DNA of 64,000 bases. Origin: Streptomyces sp. H27-H5. Its GTDB lineage: Bacteria > Actinomycetota > Actinomycetes > Streptomycetales > Streptomycetaceae. The DNA is taken from NCBI RefSeq assembly GCF_026627505.1, contig NZ_JAPNLK010000038.1, positions 1-64,000 of the forward strand. Direction: 5' to 3'. The position numbers were made by a program, and so were the translations under genes. The notes beneath the pieces are model-generated. The model ran no database searches. It had not been told where the DNA came from and worked only from the letters and a program-made list of their open reading frames with translations. Of the stretch, positions 9,825-19,171 are shown piece after piece (within the stretch, counting starts at the first letter, position 1; each line of letters starts with the position of its first letter).

Positions 9825-12800
9825 TCAGGCCCGACGCAGGCGGACCGTCACGATCTGGAACGGGCGCAGGGTCAACCGCACCGTGCCGTCGGCCGCCGGG
9901 GCGCCGACGGCCGTGCCCTCCAGCGGCCGCTCCAGTAGGTCGCTCTCGACGGCCGCCGAGATCGGGAAGCCCGCCGTCATCCTGGCGACGGCCCGGCCGC
10001 CCCGGGACTCGTACAGGCGGACGATCACGTCTCCGCCGCGGTCCTCGGCGAGCTTGACCGCCTCGACGACCACCGCGTCGTCGTCCACGACCACCAGCGG
10101 GGCGACCGGTCCGGCGCCGGTGACGACCCGCTCCGGCAGGTTCAGCGCGTGGCCCTCCCGTACGGCGTCCCCGAGGCTCGCGCCGGGCGCGAGCGAGTGG
10201 CGCAGGGTGTGGGTGCCCTGGTCGGTCTCCGGGTCGGGGTAGCGCGGGGCCCGCAACAGGGACAGTCGGACCGTGGTGGTCTGGCCGCCGTCGAGCCGCA
10301 CGTCCCGGGTCACGTCGTGCCCGTAGGTGGACTCGTTGAGCAGCGCGACCCCCCATCCGGGCTCCTCCACGTGGATCCACCGGTGCGCGCAGATCTCGAA
10401 CTTGGCCGCCTCCCATGAGGTGTTGACATGGGTGGGCCGGTGGACGTGCCCGAACTGGGTTTCCGAGGCGCAGCGTTCGGCCTTCACGTCGAGCGGGAAG
10501 GCGGCCTTGAGGAACTTCTCCGTCTCGTGCCAGTCCACCTCGGTGACCAGGTCCACCGTCCTGGCTCCCGCTCGAAGGGTGATCGACTGCGTCGCCCGGG
10601 AGGAGCCGAAGGAGCGGGTGACCCGTACGGTCGCCGCCTCCGGGCCGTTCTCCGTGACCTCCAGGGCGTCCCACTCCACGAGGTCGGTGACGCGGTGGCG
10701 GTAGAAGGCCTCGATGTCCCAGGCGTCCCACATGTTGGGGAAGTCGGGGTGGATCTGGAGCAGGTTGGCCGCGCTTCCCGGCGCGAGCGACTCCCGGTCC
10801 GCCTCCAGGTCGTACGCCGACACGATCAGGCCCCGGCCGTCGATCTCCACGCGCAGCCGCCCGTTGACGAGGATGTGCCCGGCGGCGGGTCGCTCCCGGA
10901 CCGTGACCGACCGGCCTGCCGGCGCCGGCAGGCCCGCGCCGCCCGCGGGGACGCCGCGTCGGGCGTGCGGGGCGCAATTGAACACCAGGCGTTCCGTACC
11001 CTCCCCCGCCAGCGCGAGCTGCGCGGCGCGGGTGATCGCCGTCAGCTCCTCCCGGACCCTCGCGTACGTCTCGCGCGCCTCGCGGTGTACCCAGGCGATG
11101 GAGGATCCGGGCAGGATGTCGTGGAACTGGTGCAGCAGCACGGTCTTCCAGATCCGCTCCAGGTCCTCGTACGGGTAGACGTGCCCCGGCACCCGCACCG
11201 CGGCGGTCGATGCCCACAACTCGGCTTCGCGCAGGAGGGATTCGCTGTGCCGGTTGCCCTGTTTGGTCTTGGCCTGGGAGGTGTAGGTGCCGCGGTGGAG
11301 CTCCAGGTACAGCTCGCCGGCCCAGACGGGGGCGTCCTCGTACTCGGCGTGGGCCTTCTCGAAGAAGGCGTCGGGCCGCTCGATCTCGACGCGCGGTGAT
11401 CCCTCCAGGTTCCGCTGGCGGCGGGCCCGGGCCAGGTGTTCGCGGGTGGGTCCGCCGCCGCCGTCGCCCCAGCCGAAGGGGGCGAGCGAGCGTGAACCAC
11501 GCCCCTTCTCACGGTAGTTGCGTGCCGCGTGCGCGAGCTGCGCTCCGCCGAGGTCGCAGTTGTAGGTGTCGACGGGTGGGAAGTGGGTGAAGACTCGGCT
11601 GCCGTCGATGCCCTCCCACCAGAAGGTGTGGTGCGGGAAGGCGTTGACCTGGGACCAGGAGATCTTCTGGGTGAGGAACCAGCGGGCGCCGGACAGTTTG
11701 ACGATCTGGGGCATGGCGGCGGTGTAGCCGAAGGAGTCGGGCAGCCAGACGTTGTGGGTCTCGATGCCGAACTCGTCGAGGAAGAACTTCTTGCCGTAGA
11801 GGAATTGGCGGGCCATGGCCTCGCCGCCGACCATGTTGGTGTCGGACTCGACCCACATGCCGCCCACCGGCACGAACTGCCCGTCCGCGATCTTCTTCTT
11901 GATCCGCTCGAAGAGTTCGGGGCGATGGGTCTTGATCCAGTCGAACTGTTGGGCCTGGGACATCGCGAAGACGAACTCGGGGTGCTCGTCCATCAGGTTG
12001 ACCATGTTGGAGGTGGTGCGGGACACCTTCCGAACCGTCTCGCGCAGCGGCCACAGCCAGGCCGAGTCGATGTGGGCGTGGCCGACCGCGCTGATCCGGT
12101 GCGCGGAGGCGTGGGCGGGCGCGGCGAGGACGGCGGCGAGCCGCGCGCGGGCCGCGCCGGCCGTGCCGGGGACGTCGCCGAGGTCCACCGCGTCCAGCGA
12201 CGCGTCGACGGCGCGCAGGATCTCGTACCGCCGGGCGTCGTCCGCGGCGAGCTGCGTCATCAGGTCGTGGAGGACTTCGAGGTCCTGGACGAGTTCCCAG
12301 ACCTCGCTCTCGAAGACGACCAGGTCCATCCGGGCGAGCCGGTAGAGGGGCCGGTCCGCGCTGGTCAGTCGGTCGCCCTCGTGGGTGGCGCGGTGATCGA
12401 CGAGCACGGGGTTGGCGGCGGCCTCGACGTACCACTCGACCCGCTCGCCGCCCTCCGCGAGGTCGGTGACGCGAACCCAGTCGTTGTAGGGGTTGAGTGC
12501 CTTGATCTCGGTGCCGTCGGCGCGGTGGACCAGGCCCTCGCACTGGAAGCCGGGCATCATCCGGTCGAAGCCGAGGTCGAGGACGGCTTCGACGGCGCGG
12601 CCCGCGTGGTCGGCCGGGACCACACCGGTGACCTTGAACCAGGTGGTGCCCCAGGCCGGACCCCACGGTTCGCCGACGCCGCAGGGCTCGTACGGCGCGG
12701 TGAGGCCTTCGGCCACGGGGACGGGCTCGCCCGGGGCGTCCCAGCGCTCGACGGTGAGCGGGACCGGGCGGGAGCGCACGGCGGGTTTGATCCGTTCCGT

Positions 12801-12848
12801 GAGGACCCGGCGGAGGCGGAGTTCGGTGACGCTGCTGTCGTCGTGCAT
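9825..12848 (-). CDS. Alpha-mannosidase, GH38
   Basis: A 1007-aa retaining glycosidase that removes alpha-linked mannose. After an N-terminal beta domain of about 250 residues, the GH38 catalytic barrel opens with the zinc motif GHAHIDSAWLWPLRETVRK (about 253-271). It continues with the nucleophile region GGMWVESDTNMVGGEAM (about 330) and HTFWWEGIDGSRVFTHFPP (about 400). The remaining 500 residues are the all-beta mannosidase C-terminal domains. There is no signal peptide, so it acts in the cytoplasm on imported oligosaccharides. It is the last gene of an operon with two ABC permeases and a binding lipoprotein, which fits uptake and cleavage of mannosides. The ATG at 12848 is preceded by GGAG. 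Confidence 0.92.
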   Translation of the reverse strand: MHDDSSVTELRLRRVLTERIKPAVRSRPVPLTVERWDAPGEPVPVAEGLTAPYEPCGVGEPWGPAWGTTWFKVTGVVPADHAGRAVEAVLDLGFDRMMPGFQCEGLVHRADGTEIKALNPYNDWVRVTDLAEGGERVEWYVEAAANPVLVDHRATHEGDRLTSADRPLYRLARMDLVVFESEVWELVQDLEVLHDLMTQLAADDARRYEILRAVDASLDAVDLGDVPGTAGAARARLAAVLAAPAHASAHRISAVGHAHIDSAWLWPLRETVRKVSRTTSNMVNLMDEHPEFVFAMSQAQQFDWIKTHRPELFERIKKKIADGQFVPVGGMWVESDTNMVGGEAMARQFLYGKKFFLDEFGIETHNVWLPDSFGYTAAMPQIVKLSGARWFLTQKISWSQVNAFPHHTFWWEGIDGSRVFTHFPPVDTYNCDLGGAQLAHAARNYREKGRGSRSLAPFGWGDGGGGPTREHLARARRQRNLEGSPRVEIERPDAFFEKAHAEYEDAPVWAGELYLELHRGTYTSQAKTKQGNRHSESLLREAELWASTAAVRVPGHVYPYEDLERIWKTVLLHQFHDILPGSSIAWVHREARETYARVREELTAITRAAQLALAGEGTERLVFNCAPHARRGVPAGGAGLPAPAGRSVTVRERPAAGHILVNGRLRVEIDGRGLIVSAYDLEADRESLAPGSAANLLQIHPDFPNMWDAWDIEAFYRHRVTDLVEWDALEVTENGPEAATVRVTRSFGSSRATQSITLRAGARTVDLVTEVDWHETEKFLKAAFPLDVKAERCASETQFGHVHRPTHVNTSWEAAKFEICAHRWIHVEEPGWGVALLNESTYGHDVTRDVRLDGGQTTTVRLSLLRAPRYPDPETDQGTHTLRHSLAPGASLGDAVREGHALNLPERVVTGAGPVAPLVVVDDDAVVVEAVKLAEDRGGDVIVRLYESRGGRAVARMTAGFPISAAVESDLLERPLEGTAVGAPAADGTVRLTLRPFQIVTVRLRRA

Positions 12849-12896
12849 GACGGCTGCTCCAGGAGGCAGAGGTCGTGTGGTGGGTGGGTGCGGCGC

Positions 12897-13772
12897 TCAG
12901 ATCTTGACGGCTCCGTCGCCCACGCCCTTGAAGAAGAAGCGCTGGAGGGCGAGGAAGAGGAGCAGCATGGGGAGGAGGGCCGCCATCGCGCCAGCGGCGA
13001 TGAGCCGCTGGTCGTTGACGGTGGTGGCGCCGGCCAGGGTCTTCAGGCCGAGTTGGAGGGTGTAGTGGTCGCTGTCGGTGAGGACGAGCAGGGGCCACAG
13101 GAAGTCGTCCCAGGCCCCCATGAAGCTGGTGATGCACACGACGGCCAGGGCGCCCTTGGCACTGGGCAGGAACACCCTGGTGAAGCGGGCCCATTCGTCT
13201 GCTCCGTCCAGTACCGCGGCTTCCTCCACCTCCCGGGGCACGGCGAGGAAGGCCGCCCGCATGACCATGATGTTGAGGACGGAGACGGCGCCGGGCAGCC
13301 ACACGCCGACGAGGGTGTCGACCAGGCCCATGTCGCGCACGGTCAGGAACATCGAGATCATCACGGATTCGAAGGGGAACATCAGGGTCGCCACGAGCAC
13401 CGTGAAGACGGTCGTGCGGCCCTTCCAGCCGGCGCGGGAGAGCGCGTAGCCGCCCATCGCGGCGAAGACGGTGTTGGAGGTGATCGCGAGGACCGCCACG
13501 ACGAGGGTGTTGCCGACGTACTGGAGCAGGGGAAACGATTCGGCGACCCGGACGTAGTTGTCGAGGGTGGGTTGTGCGGGCAACACCCCGTCGTACACGT
13601 TCTCGGTGCGGCCTCGGATCGAGGTCAGGAACTGCCAGACGATCGGCCCGAGCATGACCACGAGGACGAGGACCAGCGTCGCGTACCGGCCGGCCCGGCC
13701 GAGCAGTCGGCGCCTGCGGCCGTCCCCGGCCCTCCGGGACGGCTCCACGCCGAGGGGGCCCCGTGTGCTCAA
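12897..13772 (-). CDS. Carbohydrate ABC transporter permease, MalG type
   Basis: A permease of about 291 aa with six predicted membrane helices. The first hydrophobic segment is YATLVLVLVVMLGPIVWQFL. The EAA loop is EVEEAAVLDGADEWARFTRVFLP, the contact site for the transport ATPase. The C-terminal QRFFFKGVGDGAVK is typical of the MalG/LacG subfamily. The TTG at 13772 overlaps the previous stop (TTGA); a GTG at 13748 is an alternative start. It works with the permease and lipoprotein encoded upstream. No ATPase is encoded here; Streptomyces commonly uses the shared MsiK ATPase for such systems. Confidence 0.88.
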   Translation of the reverse strand: MSTRGPLGVEPSRRAGDGRRRRLLGRAGRYATLVLVLVVMLGPIVWQFLTSIRGRTENVYDGVLPAQPTLDNYVRVAESFPLLQYVGNTLVVAVLAITSNTVFAAMGGYALSRAGWKGRTTVFTVLVATLMFPFESVMISMFLTVRDMGLVDTLVGVWLPGAVSVLNIMVMRAAFLAVPREVEEAAVLDGADEWARFTRVFLPSAKGALAVVCITSFMGAWDDFLWPLLVLTDSDHYTLQLGLKTLAGATTVNDQRLIAAGAMAALLPMLLLFLALQRFFFKGVGDGAVKI

Positions 13773-14674
13773 CTCTCGTCCCCCTTGGAGAGGCGGCGCC
13801 CCAGCAGGCTGAACACCAGCGTCAGCAGGAACAGCAGGATGGAGATGGCCGAGGCGTAGCCGGTCTCGCCGGAGAAGCCGAGGCCGACCTGCCGGATGAG
13901 GAACGGCAGGGTACGGGCGCCGCCACCGGGGCCGCCGCTCTCGCCGCCGAGGATGTAGATCTCGGTGAACACGCGCAGCGCGGAGATGGCGGAGAGGGTG
14001 CCGACCAGCAGCATCATCGGTTTCACCTGCGGGACCGTGATGCTGAAGAAGCGCCGGACGGCGCCCGCGCCGTCCAGGGCCGCCGCCTCGTGCAGGGCGG
14101 CGGAGACGTTCCCGAGCGCGGCCAGGTAGAAGACCATGTAGTAGCCGAGGCCCTTCCACACGGTCACGATCATGGCGGAGACCAGCAACATGGAGCTGTC
14201 GGTGAGGAACGGGATCGGTTCGGAGACGATGCTCAGCTTCCGGAAGACCGTGTTGACGAGCCCGTCGCTGCGCAGCACCCACTGCCAGATCAGGCCCACG
14301 ACAACGGCGGAGGCGATCACCGGCGTGTAGAAGGCGGACCGGAAGAAGCCGATGCCGGGAACCTTGGTCCGGACGAGGACCGCGAGGGCCAGCGGCAGGA
14401 AGACCAGGCACGGCACGACGACGAGCAGGTACACCACACTGTTGCCGGTCGCGACCCAGAAGTCGGGATCGGCCAGGGCGCGCCGGTAGTTGTCGAGGCC
14501 GACGAAGCCGCCGCCGCGCAGGATCCGGGCGTCGGTGAAGGAGAGCAGGACGGTGTTGACGAACGGCCAGAGGCTGAACAGGGTCACCATCGCCAGTCCG
14601 GGGGCCAGGAAGAGGTAGGGCGTCCACCAGGTGCGGTGGAGGAGTCCCGTCTCGACCTCGGCACGGCCCTTCAC
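13769..14674 (-). CDS. Carbohydrate ABC transporter permease, MalF type
   Basis: A 301-aa inner-membrane permease. RTWWTPYLFLAPGLAMVTLF is the typical first helix of the UgpA/MalF-like group. The EAA loop reads ALHEAAALDGAGAVRRFFSITVPQ. About six membrane segments are visible. The GTG start at 14674 overlaps the stop of the binding-protein gene (GTGA), and its own stop overlaps the next permease start. It forms the membrane channel with its neighbour; the substrate is presumably a mannose-containing oligosaccharide, judged from the alpha-mannosidase downstream. Confidence 0.9.
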   Translation of the reverse strand: MKGRAEVETGLLHRTWWTPYLFLAPGLAMVTLFSLWPFVNTVLLSFTDARILRGGGFVGLDNYRRALADPDFWVATGNSVVYLLVVVPCLVFLPLALAVLVRTKVPGIGFFRSAFYTPVIASAVVVGLIWQWVLRSDGLVNTVFRKLSIVSEPIPFLTDSSMLLVSAMIVTVWKGLGYYMVFYLAALGNVSAALHEAAALDGAGAVRRFFSITVPQVKPMMLLVGTLSAISALRVFTEIYILGGESGGPGGGARTLPFLIRQVGLGFSGETGYASAISILLFLLTLVFSLLGRRLSKGDES

Positions 14675-16005
14675 CGGTTCGCCGCGTCGGCGAGCAGCTT
14701 GTTCGCCTCCTCCTGCGCCTTCCTCACCGCCGTCTTGGGGTCCGACTCGCCCTGGATGGCCCTCTGCATCTCGCGGACCACCGCGTCACCGACCTGGTTG
14801 GTCCACTGCACGGGGGTGTTGGCGTCGAGGTCCGCGCTCCTCAGCTGTTCGGCGCCGATCGCGCGGGCCACGGTCTCGGCGTCCTTGCCGTCCCCCCGGT
14901 CCGCGAAGTACGGGTCGGTGAGGCCCCGGGCGTTGGAGGGGTAGATGGTGGCCTTCCTGGCGAACGCGACCTGGTTGGGTCCGTTGGTCACCCACTTGGC
15001 GAACTCGGCCGCCGCGTCCGGGTGTTCGGTGTCCTTGCGGATGCCGAGCGACTGCGCGTAGATGCCGATGTGGCCGAGCGTGCCGGTGACGGCGCCCGCG
15101 ACCCGGGTGTGTGCGTAGACCTGCGGGGCGTTGCGCCGGATGTCCTTGACGAAGCCCGGCGAGCCCGGTCCGAAGACCAGTTTGCCGCTGCCGTACAACT
15201 GGCTGATGTCGTCCGCCTTGAGGAGGGACTCCTTCGGCATGGCGCCCTTGGCGTACAGGTCCTTCATCCGTTCGACCCACTCGACCGCCTTGGCGGTGTC
15301 GAAGGTGAACGCGCTCCCGTCCGCGTCGAGGATCGGGACGCCCATCTTCTGCCAGTCGCCGGGCAGTCGCCCCTTGGGATCCGCCATGAAGGCGGCGTAG
15401 CGGCCTCCGGACCGGGCGGCTATCCGCTCGGCACAGTCGAAGAACTGCTCGACGGTGGTGGGCGGTCGGGCCGGGTCCAGGCCGGCGCGCGCGAAGAGTT
15501 CCTCGTTGTAGGTGAGGATCTCGGGGGTCACGTACCAGGGATAGGCGAACACACCCTCGCCCCTGCCGGGGAGCTTGAACTGCTCCCAGGCGCCGGGGAC
15601 GTACTCATCGGCGACCTGCCCGTCGAGCGCGGCCACGTCGGCGAGCATGCCCCGGTCGCCCAGGAGTTGGAAGGAATCGGTGGAGAGGTTGACCACGTCC
15701 GGGAGGGCCCCTGCGCGGGCGTCGGCGACGAGCTTCTCGTTGTAGCCGTCACCCGGGACATCCTCCCATCTCACCTTCACCTCGGGGTACTTCGCCTCGA
15801 AGGCGTCGATGACCCCTTGGACGTACGAGGTGTACGCGGGTTTCAGCTGAAGGGTGCGGAAGGTGATCGCGCCCGCGACCCGGCCGGTCCTCCTCGCCTC
15901 CTTCACGTCGTCCGGGGCGGCGTTCATGCCGCATGCCGCGGTGGACAGGAGGGCTCCGGCCACAAGTGTGGCGAGGGCCGTGCGGAGCGCGGGGGAACGG
16001 GTCAT
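14671..16005 (-). CDS. Sugar-binding lipoprotein of an ABC importer
   Basis: A 444-aa extracellular solute-binding protein (SBP family 1). The signal peptide ends in the lipobox LSTAAC at about residues 20-25, so it is lipid-anchored outside the membrane. Family features include ITFRTLQLKPAYTSYVQGVIDAFEAKYPEVKVRWEDVPG near the start, AYPWYVTPEILTYNEELFARAGLDPARPP (about 165-195), and ATIYPSNARG toward the C-terminus. Start: ATG at 16005, chosen over an upstream 58-codon extension that has no ribosome site and is not signal-like. It is the first gene of the four-gene glycan operon. Confidence 0.9.
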   Translation of the reverse strand: MTRSPALRTALATLVAGALLSTAACGMNAAPDDVKEARRTGRVAGAITFRTLQLKPAYTSYVQGVIDAFEAKYPEVKVRWEDVPGDGYNEKLVADARAGALPDVVNLSTDSFQLLGDRGMLADVAALDGQVADEYVPGAWEQFKLPGRGEGVFAYPWYVTPEILTYNEELFARAGLDPARPPTTVEQFFDCAERIAARSGGRYAAFMADPKGRLPGDWQKMGVPILDADGSAFTFDTAKAVEWVERMKDLYAKGAMPKESLLKADDISQLYGSGKLVFGPGSPGFVKDIRRNAPQVYAHTRVAGAVTGTLGHIGIYAQSLGIRKDTEHPDAAAEFAKWVTNGPNQVAFARKATIYPSNARGLTDPYFADRGDGKDAETVARAIGAEQLRSADLDANTPVQWTNQVGDAVVREMQRAIQGESDPKTAVRKAQEEANKLLADAANR

Positions 16006-16301
16006 CGTCGCCGCCTTCGGGAGGTCCGGCCTCGCTGCCGGAGGGCGGCGCCCACGCTGGCTCGAAGGGCGGAGCCCGTCAACGTGCCCGAGGTCCCGCC
16101 GGCCGGGTATCCCCGCATCCCGCACCGCCCCGGCGGGCCCGCACGCAGAACCGGGGGCCCCGGTCAACACCGCCGCCACCTGGACTGATGCGCTTTACCT
16201 CGGACGCGGCGACGGATCGCGCGCGGGGAGGGCGCCGGGCGGCGATGGCCGGGATGGTGCCGGGGCCGCCGGCGGGTCGGGGGCGGCGGGGCCGTGCCGC
16301 G

Positions 16302-16661
16302 CTACTTCATGCGGTACTCGACCTTCTCCGCGAGCCTGCCGTCCTTGAAGCAGAAGCGGAACACGTCGTTGCCGTCGGAGTCCGCCGCGGAGAGGTACCA
16401 GGAGCAGACGCTGCCCGCCGGCTCGGCCGGGCCGCCCTCCTTGAGGGCCGCCTTGACGAAAGTCTCGCCCGAGGGCAGTTCGGCGCGGACCGCGTCCTCG
16501 GCGTCGCCGACCTTCACGGAGCGGTAGACCTCGGGTTCCACGAAGGTCTTCTCGGCCGCGTCCATGACCTTGCCGACGCCGAGGAAGAGTGCCACGAGGG
16601 CCCCGACGCCCAGGACGAGCACCACCCCGCAGCCGATCAGACAACCCTTGCGCTCTGCCAC
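16302..16661 (-). CDS. Small membrane-anchored protein of unknown function
   Basis: 119 aa. A basic AERKG head is followed by one strong membrane segment (CGVVLVLGVGALVALFLGVGKV, about 9-30). An extracytoplasmic domain of about 85 residues follows, with two Cys (GSVCSWYLSA and FRFCFKDGR) that could form a disulfide. Start: GTG at 16661 with GGAGG 7 nt upstream. I do not recognise the family; it resembles conserved actinobacterial secreted proteins with a KDGRL motif. It is unlinked to a clear operon. Confidence 0.72.
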   Translation of the reverse strand: MAERKGCLIGCGVVLVLGVGALVALFLGVGKVMDAAEKTFVEPEVYRSVKVGDAEDAVRAELPSGETFVKAALKEGGPAEPAGSVCSWYLSAADSDGNDVFRFCFKDGRLAEKVEYRMK

Positions 16662-16790
16662 GCCCGTTCCTCCATGCCTCGCCGCACCGCGTCGATCGTG
16701 GTGACGATCGGACTGTCGCAGGGCGGTGGGGCGGGGGGCTGTCCTCCAAAGTCTTCGACCGCGGCAACCATCGTCGTTCGAGGTCGCCAC

Positions 16791-16814
16791 CCCTCCCCGT
16801 GTATACAGGGAGGG
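16791..16814 (+). promoter_or_regulatory. Palindrome upstream of the universal stress gene
   Basis: CCCTCCC (16791-16797) and GGGAGGG (16808-16814) flank a 10-nt centre that contains the self-complementary GTATAC. The element ends 34 nt before the start codon. It could be an operator overlapping the promoter or a leader hairpin. Confidence 0.45.
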
Positions 16815-16848
16815 ACCGCGAATACGGACGAACCGAGAGGAACCCACC

Positions 16849-17298
16849 GTGAGTGAGACCGCCGAGCCCCTGATCGTCGTCGGCGTGGACGGTTCGAACC
16901 ACTCCAAGGAAGCGCTGCGCTGGGCCGTCGCCCAGGCCAAGGCCATCGGCGGCCGGGTGCACGCCGTGATGAGTTGGGACTGGAACACCAACCCCTTCGC
17001 GGTGGGACCGACATCGCAGGAGGACCTGGTCGGCGTCGAGGAGGCGGCCCGTCTCAAGCTCGCCGACACCGTCGCCGAGGCCGTCGGCACCTCGCCGGGC
17101 GTCCCGGTCTTCCGACGCGTCGAAAAGGGCGCGCCCGCCAAGGTCTTGGTCGACGCCTCGCAGGAGGCCGAGCTGACGGTCGTCGGCACGCGGGGGTACG
17201 GCGGCTTCCGGGGCGCCCTGTTGGGCTCGGTGAGCCAGCAGGTGGTCCAGTACGCGCGGAGCACCGTGGTCGTGGTCCGGGACGAGAACGAGGACTGA
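16849..17298 (+). CDS. Universal stress protein (UspA family)
   Basis: A 149-aa single-Usp-domain cytoplasmic protein. It opens with IVVGVDGSNHSKEALRWAV, which carries the ATP-contacting Asp. The nucleotide-binding signature is GTRGYGGFRGALLGSVSQQVV, followed by the terminal strand STVVVVRD. Both ATP-loop glycines are present, so this is an ATP-binding type rather than UspA proper. Start: GTG at 16849 after GAGAGGAA; upstream frame extension is excluded by the spacing of the palindrome and ribosome site. It is monocistronic, facing the convergent dehydratase gene. Confidence 0.92.
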   Translation: MSETAEPLIVVGVDGSNHSKEALRWAVAQAKAIGGRVHAVMSWDWNTNPFAVGPTSQEDLVGVEEAARLKLADTVAEAVGTSPGVPVFRRVEKGAPAKVLVDASQEAELTVVGTRGYGGFRGALLGSVSQQVVQYARSTVVVVRDENED

Positions 17299-17316
17299 CG
17301 CGGACAGTCCCGCCGC

Positions 17317-18270
17317 CTACCGCACCGCTTGTCGGTCGGGCGTCGGAGCCGTCAGGTCCGAGGGGTCCGTGTTGGCCCCGCACAGGATCACCGCGACCCG
17401 CTCCCCCAGCGGCTCCGGAGCCCCGCGGAGGGCGGCGAGGGCGGTGGCGGCGGCCGCCTCGACCACGATCCGATGCTCCTCCCAGAGCCCCCGGCGGGCA
17501 GCGACGATGGCCGCGTCGGGGACGAGCACCGAGTCCACGTCGCCCTGCCGTGCCGCGGCCAGGGCGTCGGCGGAGACCCGGGTGGCGCCGAGCGAGTCGG
17601 CCGCGACGGAATCCACCGGGACGTCCACGGGGCGCCCCGCCTGCAGGGCGGCGTTCAGGGCCCGGCAGTTCTCGGGTTCGGCCGCCACGACCCGGACGCC
17701 GTGCTCGCGCGCGGCGGTGGCCACACCGGCGAACAGCCCGCCGCCGCCCACCGCGACGACCACCGTGTCCAGGCCGGAAAGTCCCGCCCGGATCTCGTCG
17801 AGCAGGGTGCCGGCGCCCGCCGCGATCAGCGGGTGGTCGTACGCGTGGCTGCTCAGGGCGCCGCTCTCGTCCGCGAACTCCCGGCAGGCGGACAGTGCTT
17901 CGGCGTACCGGTCGCCGACGAGCCGCACGTCGGCCCCGTACCCGCGCAGCCGCTCGACCTTCACGCGGGGCGCGTTCACGGGCAGGAACACGGTGGCGGC
18001 CACCCCTTGGGCGCGGGCCGCCCAGGCGCAGGCGAGGCCCGCGTTGCCCCCGGAGGCTATGGTCACCCCGGCCGCGGGGAGGGTGCCCGCCTCACGGTGC
18101 GCGACGAGGAAGTTCCGGGCCCCGCGCGCCTTGAAGGAGCCGGTGTGCTGGAGGTGTTCCAGGGCGTACCAGACGCCCCGGTCGGCGGGCACGACGGCGA
18201 CGGGACGGATCACGTCGGCCATCCGGCCGGCGGCGGCGCGCACGGCCGCGTAGTCGAGCTGCTGCTCCAT
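17317..18270 (-). CDS. PLP-dependent serine/threonine dehydratase-like enzyme
   Basis: A 317-aa fold-type II PLP enzyme. The Schiff-base lysine lies in HTGSFKARGARN (about residue 49). The phosphate and substrate loop is IASGGNAGLACAWAA (about 72-86), and the Gly-rich cofactor phosphate loop is VVVAVGGGGLFAGVATAA (about 185). It would deaminate L-threonine or L-serine to the 2-oxo acid, or act as a related eliminase or racemase. It lacks a regulatory ACT domain, so it resembles the catabolic type. Start: ATG at 18270 after GAGGAG. Its tail faces the usp gene 18 nt away. Confidence 0.85.
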   Translation of the reverse strand: MEQQLDYAAVRAAAGRMADVIRPVAVVPADRGVWYALEHLQHTGSFKARGARNFLVAHREAGTLPAAGVTIASGGNAGLACAWAARAQGVAATVFLPVNAPRVKVERLRGYGADVRLVGDRYAEALSACREFADESGALSSHAYDHPLIAAGAGTLLDEIRAGLSGLDTVVVAVGGGGLFAGVATAAREHGVRVVAAEPENCRALNAALQAGRPVDVPVDSVAADSLGATRVSADALAAARQGDVDSVLVPDAAIVAARRGLWEEHRIVVEAAAATALAALRGAPEPLGERVAVILCGANTDPSDLTAPTPDRQAVR

Positions 18271-18306
18271 GAACGGTCTCCTCGGGGGGGCGGTGGTTGA
18301 TTCAGG

Positions 18307-18386
18307 CGGTGATGCGTCCAGCCGGTGATGCGCCCAGCCGGTGACGGGTTGGGCCGGTGACGGGTCCGGCCGGTGACGGGCCGGGG
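18307..18386. repeat. Five tandem 16-bp repeats
   Basis: Five consecutive units of exactly 16 bp run without gaps, each beginning CGGTGA. Units 1-2 share CGGTGATGCG and units 3-5 share CGGTGACGGG. They fill the gap between the TetR stop and the dehydratase start, upstream of the dehydratase ribosome site. They are non-coding as far as I can see. Confidence 0.85.
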
Positions 18387-18395
18387 CGTGCGGGT

Positions 18396-19040
18396 TCAGG
18401 CGCCGGCGGGCCGGGCGGCCTCGATCAGCTGGCGCAGGGCGCCGTGATACACCTCGTGGTCGGTCAGCGGGGGCAGTACGTCGGCCAGGCCGCCGGAGAG
18501 CACGGGGAACTCGGCCGGGTCCAGCGCGGCCAGGGCGGCCCGGGACGCGGCGGTGGCGCCGGCCGGATCGCGGTGGTCCACGAAGGCGGCGCTGCCGAGG
18601 GTGAGCAGGTACATCCGGCGGTAGACGGTCATCGCCTCGGCGGCGGTCATCCCGGCGGCGACGCTGTCGGCCAGCGCCGGTTCCACGAGGCGGGCGAGCA
18701 GTCGGCGGCCCAACCAGGGCCGGCCACCGCGCAGTACGAGCAGTCCGGGGTGCGCGGTGAGCAGTCGGTAGAACGCGGAGAACCGCTGTTCGGTGGCCTC
18801 GGCCCAGTCGGTGCCGGCGGCGATCTCGGGCAGTTGGCCGGCAAGGTGTTCGGTGCACAGGTCCAACAGCCCGGCCAGATCGGCGCAGCGGCGCTGGACG
18901 GTGGCGTGCGAGACGTCGAGCCGGTCGGCGAGGGCGCGGAAGCTGAGTGCGGCCGGCCCTTCCTCGTCGAGGATCCGCAGGGCTTCCACGGCGATCGCCT
19001 CGGGGGTCGCGCGGTCCAGGGCGGCTGATCTTCTCGGCAT
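18396..19040 (-). CDS. TetR-family transcriptional regulator
   Basis: A 214-aa regulator. The N-terminal helix-turn-helix spans IAVEALRILDEEGPAALSFRALADRLDVSHATVQRRCADLAGLLDL (about 14-60), with QRRC where many TetR proteins have LYRY/LYWH. The remainder is a helical ligand domain with TetR_C-like features. Start: ATG at 19040 (MPRRSAALD). Upstream there is a direct repeat ACACCGT-N4-ACACCGT that may be an operator. The alpha-galactosidase gene is divergent, so that gene or the downstream dehydratase is the likely target; this is an inference. Confidence 0.85.
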   Translation of the reverse strand: MPRRSAALDRATPEAIAVEALRILDEEGPAALSFRALADRLDVSHATVQRRCADLAGLLDLCTEHLAGQLPEIAAGTDWAEATEQRFSAFYRLLTAHPGLLVLRGGRPWLGRRLLARLVEPALADSVAAGMTAAEAMTVYRRMYLLTLGSAAFVDHRDPAGATAASRAALAALDPAEFPVLSGGLADVLPPLTDHEVYHGALRQLIEAARPAGA

Positions 19041-19171
19041 GAGATACACCGTAACAGACACCGTCACGTACGACGTATCACCCGAGGGTCGGCGGACCGG
19101 GCGCCCCCGGGTTCGGTCAAGCGGACGCCCGTGAAGTCAACCCTTCGCGTGAGGGCGACTACACCCATATT

